NCBI GenBank assembly: GCA_020796225.1
Contig: CM036775.1
Location: 15,390,875 to 15,454,874, forward strand
Origin: Arion vulgaris
Taxonomy: Eukaryota; Mollusca; Gastropoda; Stylommatophora; Arionidae
DNA length: 64,000 bases
Reading direction: 5' to 3'
The translations under genes and the position numbers were made by a program. This document shows positions 36,301-45,300 of this stretch, one piece after another. The notes beneath the pieces were generated by a model. It was not told the DNA's origin and did not search any database. It saw only the letters and a program-made list of their open reading frames with translations. Positions within the stretch are counted from its first letter, which is position 1; each line of letters opens with the position of its first letter.

Positions 36301-39300
36301 CTCCTTGTAACATTGACAGCTTTTCGTAGACATCTCATTTCACATGTTGTAATCTTTCTTTCTTGTGTCTTAGTCAGGGGCCATGTTTGGCAATGATGGC
36401 AGAGAGTTGGAATAAATATGCAGTTTATTATTTGTCAATTACACTAAGATGATTGTGTCATGCAGGTGAAAACAGCCCTTCTGAATTTCTCTCTGAATGC
36501 CAGATGTCCTGCCTCTGCAGCCGTCATGCTCAAACCATCAGTAAACATCCTGAATCCATCTTCTCTGTGGTCTTCCTCTTCTCTTATTTGCAGGAATGCC
36601 TCCTTCTATGATGGTCTTCTCCTACCCCTCGTACTTTCTATTCTCAAATCCTGTTGTGCCTTTCAGCGTCAGGTTGAAAAAGGAGACACCTGGAGCAAGC
36701 TTTATGCGTCTTTCTTTCTTTTCTCCAGTCCTGATTTGTCTCACAGCTTCAGGGTAAGATGAGATTTCTAGAACAGGCTTTTGTGTGCGCTTCATAAACA
36801 TTGTCTTTCAACACCTCTTTCTTACACACGATTTTGAACTGCCAAGGGTTCTTTTATGTGATAAACTTGAACACAGGACCTATGTTTTATCATCCATCTC
36901 TGATAGGACTAGGAACTCGATCTCACCTACACTGAGATCAGGGATCTCTGGAAAAATATCTCAATGATTCCACAAGGGATCGAACCGAGTACCTTTGAAA
37001 TGATAGGCTAACACTTAACCACTATGCCACAGAGACCCCCATAATATAAAACAGATATTGTACACATAGACTGACTTTGACCAGTAGTGCATTTCGTATG
37101 ACAACAAGCAGCATGACAATGGAGGTACTGGCGGTGACTAATGCTTTATGTTGGCTGGAGTCACAAAACTACACTCATGCGTGCATTCTGAGTGATTCAT
37201 TGAGTTTGATCCGGAAGATGGTTCGGTGCGAAGGCAATGGACTGAATCACTACAAGCGTCAACAATTTGCAGAATTACACTTACCTTCATTCCAGGGCAC
37301 ATGTGGGTCATTGGCAATGATAGAGCAGACTGGCTGGCTCGCTCTGCCACTATATCAGAGGGCCAGCCAATGGATAGAGCTGATATTTTGAACACCCTCA
37401 TAGAGTGTGGTTGCAAAGAAGATTTTCATTTACACCAATCCACTTCAACTACTAGATTGCAAGAGCTTGGATTGAAGAAGCAAGAAAAGAACAGAACAAC
37501 AGGTATACGAGTAGGCTCATCAATCAATATCGAACGGTCAGTCGCTGGACGCTGTTGGAGATATTGCGGAAGAGATCGGAGCACCTATGGACATGTCCAG
37601 AGTGCAATGAAGATATTTCAAACTGAAACTGTCCATTTTTGTATAGTTCATTATTATGATGAACTCATTATTTATTATTATTATTTGTGGTCTTCTTTCT
37701 GTCCAGTCATTCCAATAAGAGGAAATTCTACTGAAAGTATAAATGAGGTATCAGATGAAGACACTATTGATGACAAGTTTGATAAGTCCTTACATGAGGT
37801 TATAGATCTGACTGACTCTGATGATCAAGGTTCTCCACCAGAGAGGGACATCAAGAGAGAGGTTTGATTTTTGTTTGGGTATTTTTTTTTTTTTTTCCAG
37901 AAGCACTTGAGCTGAAAGCTCTTCGGTTCGGTGCTACGAACACCATAAATCTGGGGAATCTGTGGCTTTTTCTGCCATCCTGTGGAATTGAACCCGCACA
38001 CACAGACGGATAGTCACCCGTAGTCCAACGCGCTACGAACACGCTGGGCAGACGGCTTGTTTGGGTATAATTTGGTGGTACAGTTGAGTCTGCGTAAATC
38101 GATCAGTTCTGGACCCTGCAGGAAAAAAGTTTATTCGTCAGATCGCCTTGGGAAGCTACCCTAGTGAATAAAAAAACATCACAGAAATCAGATGTGCTGG
38201 TCTACTTGTAGGCACATAACTGGTACAACATGCAATCACTCAGATCACATACATACTGCAAAGAGTGGTTTAATAAGTTGTCGATATGGAGCATTCGAAG
38301 AATAAGTCATCAGGTCACCATCACTGCACATCGAACGAATTAGTCCATAAGTCGCCCGAGTGGTTACCGGGCCCAAATTTGAGGTGTAAAGAATAGAACC
38401 ACTGTTACCTGCCATGCGTGTCGTAAGAGGCGACTAAGGAGGTTTGGCTGAAATCGGATGCACATGTCCTAAACGTGTAGAAGTCTATGCGTTTAGGGGC
38501 CTACCAAACCAATGTGCAACGTATACACATTCTTGGCAAAGATCAAACATATTACAAAGAGTGATTAAAATTGGTCGAAAGAACGAAGAAGAAGAAGAGT
38601 CCATAAGTGCTCCGATCTCCTCAGTATTTCTCTCAGCGCGTGGCAACTGACAGCACTGGTTCTTTGTTGGCTACCAGTATAGTGTTCTTGTCTAACTATA
38701 CCACGCTTGATTCGAATTCTTGCAGTCTGATTAGTGTCCTCTCTCTTTAGGGAACTCAGAATATAAGCCTGGTTAATTGCTCGTCCGCTTTTTACCTGCA
38801 CACGCCTATCATTGCTTTCATTTCCCCTTACATCTGCATGCCTTGGCACAAAAATAAAACTGATTCTTGTCAGCCTAAATTTCTTCAGCAACTCAAACCA
38901 TTGTCTCCGAGTGCAGCCTGTTTCAATCTTCCTGAGCATACTCGCTGAAAAAACATGCATGGATACGTCTGTGATTCCAGCCAGACCATCGCTTTAGTTA
39001 CTGCCATGATTTCCATAGAGAGACTGCTTGTAGTCATGGCAAAACCACCGTCTTCCTTCACAACATTCCCTCTGACTTGAACAGTGAAAGCCCATAAGCT
39101 CTTCATGTGTTGAATCACTGACCCATCTGTATAAATTATTCTTATGTGACTTAGTTTGAATTAGAGCTCACAACCTTCAGGACGACAGGCAAATGTGACT
39201 GGCAAATCTGAGCGACAGTGTGTGAACTCCATAGCACCGGTGAGGTCCACGATGTAATTTAGAAGATGGTGAAAATATGTTGTAGGAATTTTATTTTTTA

Positions 39301-42300
39301 ATCTTTCTAATTATTTTTGCCTGGGCAGAGGCTTTCCAGTCTGCTCTTCTCGATTTTGAACTGTCGAGGGTTCTTTTACATACTCAACATGAACACAGGA
39401 CCTACGTTTCTTCTTCTTCTGCATTCTCACTAGATTGGGATTTGGATTCTCTAATAAAGGCAGCCATCTGCCTCAGATTATCAGCCACGCCATACAGTTT
39501 GTCTTGGACGCTAGTGTAAGTGGGCACCTCTTTCTTCTCAAGTCTGCACACTGAGGGCAGTTCTGTAGGATATAATTCCTATGATTTCTGCTTCCCGCTT
39601 GTGCCGACCTCTTCCAGCAGTAAGTTTTGGCCACCCTCGTGATGGTGGGTCTGACATTCTTACTGCGTAGCGAAATCTCTGAGGCAGATTGACGGCCGTA
39701 GAATCCGTTATCCCATTCCTCATTGTGAGGGGTCTTTGCACCATGTTATGCGCCTTATGGCCTGGTGCATCCGTTTTCTGCAAGCATTTGTTTCGGTTAG
39801 CATTCCTAGTGGACACATGCATCTGATTTCATCCAAACCTCCTTAGTCGCCTCTACGACATGCGTGGCAGGTAACAGTGGTTCTATTCTTTACACCCCAA
39901 ATTTGGGCCCCGGTAACCACTCGGGCGGGACCTACGTTTGATCATCCGTCTCCAATAGGACTACATAAACACAGGACCTACGTTTGATCATCCATCCCCA
40001 ATAGGACTAGGAACTCGATCTCACCTACACTGAGATCAGGATCTCTGGAAAAATATCCTGATGGCTCCACGAGGGAGTGAACTAAGTACTTTTGAAATGA
40101 GAGACAAGCACCTAACCATCTGTACCACAGAGACTACTAACTACTTTAGAAGTATGCAAGTCGATGTCTGTAAACATTGGAAGAAGAAGAAGGGTATGTT
40201 TTTGAATATTATGAAACTGCATGCATCACTGGAGAGCCGCAGTAGCATAGTTCTTGAACTCGCTTCTTTCCCTAAAAATAACAGACACTTAATAATCACT
40301 TGAACAGAATTCATCCACAACACACTCCAGAGTGCCAACTGTGCGCACATCATCATGAAACCGTTCACCACCACCTCTTCAAGTGTCAAGCACTAGAAGA
40401 CATCAGAAAGACCCGCCTTCCTCCAAGGCCAGATAAATGGAACACATTATACGGAACAACTTACAAACACATGCAGATACCACTACATAGCATTGGGCGA
40501 AGGGCAAAAGCTCAAGTGCCGCTGGATCATTGAAGAAGAAGAAGATGAGATCTGGTACGTCAGTCTAAGTGGTGATCGAGAGAGAACTCGCTTCTTATGT
40601 TAGTTGTAAGGGTTCAATTCCACAGGGAGCGGGAATATTTTTCCGACTGTAGCTGCTCTCAGATCGACCAAGCCTCAAATGGGTACCAGGAAAAGCACTG
40701 GGAAGTTGACCACATCATCCATCGTGTGCCAGCAGTCAATGAAAACTGCGGGCCTAATTCCCTTATCACCCAATATACCTCAAGGTATGAAAAAGGGTTG
40801 CTTTAATTTTTTTACTTTACTTATGCATTACTAAACATTCATACACAAATAATGCATTAAATATTTTTTTCAGCTCTTACTATCTCCAAAGAAGAAGACG
40901 CTAAATTCATCCAGCAACTCTCCAGTGAAGCAGGAAAAGGGAAGAAAACCTTTCCAAGCTTTGACACCTGAGGAGGTAAAACAACGCTCACCTCGAACTC
41001 CCACTGTGACAAGAGCTGGAGAAATCATAGCAGAAGAGCTTCTGATATCTCCTGATACTCTTAGTCCTATCATCAAACTAGAGAAAGTATTTGGACAACA
41101 AGATATGTTTGAGAAATCTGATATTGATCATAGGTTTAACTCTATCAAATCCAGCCTCAGTTCCCCAATATTAAAAGCAGGCTTTTTATCCCATACAAGA
41201 CCACTAGGATCACCCCAAAAAAGTATCCATAGTCCCAGAAAGTATTCCTCATCGCAGTTAGGAATACTATCACCATCATCTAACAAGCTTGTTTCGAAAG
41301 TACCCTTACAAAATAGTTTCTCAGTGGGGGCAACATCAACACCCCGTAATGCACAGAATACAGAGATTTATGTTGAGGAAACGCCTAACAGTACCTCAAC
41401 TTCAACAACAGCAATCTGTCATCCCCAGTTCACAGAAAACTTCTAGACATTTCTAAGAAACTTTCGTTTGTTGCGGATTCTGATTACAGTGTTGACAGCA
41501 TTGTAGAAGAATCTCCGGTGGTTAAGAAGAAACACAAGACTCATTCATTGTCAGAGTCACTCTTATCAACACAAAGTCATGACCAATCTCCCATGGAAGT
41601 CACTGATATCTTTTCTGAGGAACCAACCCACAGGCTTGCAACAGAGAACGCCAACGCTCACGAAGAAGCTTCAAAGTCGATATCGCTTCAGGAAGACTTA
41701 AATGAACCAGACACTAGTCTAGATTTTAACTCAAGTAACATTTCATCTTCTAAACACAGCTTTATACAGCCTAATACGCACAAAGAAAATGTTAAGAAAT
41801 CTGGCTCAAATAAGAGACGAAGTGTGTGTTTACAGAAACGAGTCATGGAAACCAATTCTGATGATGACAGTATTGACAGGCAGGAAGCAGATGAGAACAG
41901 CGAGGAAGATGTTGTCAGTGATGAAGATGATAAAGAGAATGTCCAGATGTTTGTCAAACGTGCAGGGGGAAGGAATAGAATTGTGTCAGACAGCGATTCA
42001 GAAGAAGGATCATGCTTCGAAGTTGAAGAAAGTGAAGAGGAGGATAGATACAGTCAGGAGATTAGTGAGAGAGGAGGCAGCTTGGCAGCAGAACAAGCGG
42101 AAGCCCAGGAACAAGGTATGTTGCTCTCACTCTTCTTGTTCACATTCATCTATCGTCTCTGTGTACTCTCGTATAATAATAATAACTCCTCTTGTATCAT
42201 TATACGCTTTCATAGGGCCTGCAAGTAATTTCTCCATTTCGCTCTGTCCTGGACAACTCACTCAAGCTTTTCTTTTATGAAATTGACTACATGTGAAATC

Positions 42301-45300
42301 GTTGCTCGAAAAGTTACCAACAACACAAGAAAAGACAGAATCACTAACATCAGCATAAGAAAGAAAGTTGGCACAAAACCGTGCTTGAATTACATAGAGA
42401 AACAAAGAATGAAGTGGTTTGGCCACTTAATAAGAATGCATCCAAACTCCACAGTATACAGAGTCTTCTACAACAGAACATCGGGAAAGAAGGCAAGAGG
42501 AAGACCATGGTTAGATGGCGTAGCAGAATCCTGTGAAAGAGCAAAGATAACAATCACACAAGCCACCAGAACAGCGCAAGACAAAAACAGAAAACCGCGA
42601 CACTGGGCAACAACCCGGTAGCAGTGTGATGACAGAAGAAGAAGAAGACTCCAATATGCCTGTGTGTTGCCGGGCCCACAAGGGGGCAACAAATAGTAAC
42701 ACTGCGACCTACAATGCATGTCGTAAGAGGTGACTGTGGTGGGGGCCATGGGAAGCTACCCTAGTAAATAAAAAGTGTCACAGAAATCAGATGCCCTGGC
42801 CTACTTGTAGGCGCATAACTGGCAAAACGTATAATCGCTCTTAGGCTCGGATCACATACAAATCACAAAGATTGGTTAACAAGTGATCGATATGGAGCGT
42901 TTGAAGAAGAAGACTTCGATATTTCTTGCCTCTGTCAGCATAGTTCTTTCCAGGGTTTCCCCAGGGCATACTCTCTTTCTTGAACCCTTTGCCTCCCACT
43001 TCTCTCTCTGTTTTTCTCTGTCTCTACCCTCAATTTTACCAGTTGTCATAATGCATTCTAAACCTCCCCTCATCACATGCCTGAAAAATGATGACTGCCT
43101 CTTTCTTATATTGATGATAAGCTTTCTCTGTGTCTTGATCTCATTCATCACCACTGAAGTCGGAGAAGCCTCGCCTGTATAGCGGGGTAAGTAAAAAGTA
43201 AAGGAACCCTTTCATACCTCGTGGTATATAGGTCAATACAGTGTTAGGCCTGTATTTTCATTGACCGTCGGCACACGATGGGTGATGTGGTCAGCATCAC
43301 GCCGGCGCCTTTACTTTCCCAGAGCATGTCTGGTACCCAGTTGAGGCTGGGTCGACCTGAGAGCCGTCGCGGTCGGGAAAATTCCACGCACATTGCGGGA
43401 GCTGAACCCAGACCACCAGCCTTGGTATAGCGGGGTACACTGATAAAAAGGAAAAGCAGGTCTTCACGCAAAAATCAGTCAGAAGTGCCATACCAGGTGC
43501 CCTGACTACGCTCTGAATTCATTGCAGGCGAAAGCAAGAAGAAGAATCACCTAAACATTAGTGTAAGAATATTGATCACATTCCGTCCGAATAGTTACTG
43601 AGGCCCAAATTGGGGTGTAAAGAATAGGACCACTGTTACCTACCACGCATGTCGTAAGAGGCGACTAAGGAGGTGGGGCTAGCTACCCCACACCGAAAAA
43701 ACGCTAGATGGCTACAGAACGGAGAGTGAACCGGGTAAACGGCTGAAACTGGACACATCACCGAAGAATAAGCACCAGAGCTCCAAATGGTGCTGAAGAT
43801 GTGACGTAAACACACCAATGCATGAATCAGATTTCCACATGAATAGGATTTATGGGGAGATCTGGTACATCGGTCTGGGCGGTGATCGCGCGACAGAGAT
43901 CTCATTCAACACAGTACTCATATAACCACATAAATTTGTATGTCTGTCTCATTCTCGGTGTACCACATGTTTGTGCCATACATTTTTTTGAAATGCACAT
44001 TATATATTTATTTTTCTTCAAGTTTCTGCGCTCAAGAATACATTATGTTATTTTTGTGATTAGATGAAAGTGAATCAGAAACTGCAGCTTGTCATGAAGA
44101 TATACTGGACAGTGATGTCGATGAGGAGCAGAATGAAAATTTCAAAATTTGATCGCTGTGGCACGGTAAGTTTTTGTGTGTTTTTTATGATTTACACTGA
44201 TGAGGCACCTTTGTCAACAGAAGTCGTCGGCGTATTCTCAGACTTAGATTGTATGACAGAGTTGCATACACAGACCTGTGGATAAGAACAGGACAGGAAC
44301 CCATGATGACCCAGGTCAAGAAGAGAAAATGGTGATGGGGAGGGCATACCTTACGGAAAACACAGGTGAGTGTCACTAGACATGCGCTTGAGTGGAACCC
44401 CCAAGGAAAACGGAAAAGAGGATGTCCTAGACAGACCTGGAGACAAAGTCTTCTTGAGGAACTAGAGGATGCTCGACTATCCTGGGAGACCATAAAGAAA
44501 ACAGCCAGAGACCAGGAAATGTGGCAAACAACTTTTGACTCCCTATGCTCCTCGAGGAGCGGAGAGAAATAAATCACTGAGGAGGAGCAGAATGATAGAT
44601 TTCAAAATGTGATTGCTGGGGCATGATAAGTTGATATCCTTTTTCTGATTTGCGCTGGAATGAAGTGTCTCTATTTTCTTATTTCTTTTTTTTAAACAAT
44701 GGCTAACTTTTGTGAGATTTTTTGATTGATAGAACCATCATCATTGCACTTTGGTGAGTAACCATGTGTGCTCCGATCTCCTTCTTACACAGAATGATCT
44801 CAGCTGCAGTAACAACCCTTTAGCACAGGCGATGGTCCTTGGTGTAATTTTGAAGATAGCGAAGATATTTTGTAGTAATTTTTAATCTTATCTTGATCAA
44901 ACGGAAGCCTTTCATTGAATTTTGTCTCAATCACAAAATTTGGATGCAATGCTGCTATCAAGAATGGATCTGCAATGGGCAAAAGTGACATCACCAACGT
45001 TCTAGGAGAAAACATACATTCTGAAGATTTCAACGAAAAAGATAAGCGGTATCTTACTCAATGCAATAAAGTTTCCCTTTGCTTCTTATATTCTTATCTT
45101 GACATCTTTATTTGTTCTTCCTTCTGTGTCTATGTAGCTACCAAGGTATGTGTATGATTCTACATCCTGTAGAGCTGTTTCCTCCAGCATAATCTGGTTT
45201 ACATTTATTGCATTTATTCTCAAGACCTTGGTCTTTTTCCTGTGTATTTTCAATCCTAGTTGCTGAGACTTATTATTTAGAATGTTCATTTTATCTTTAA

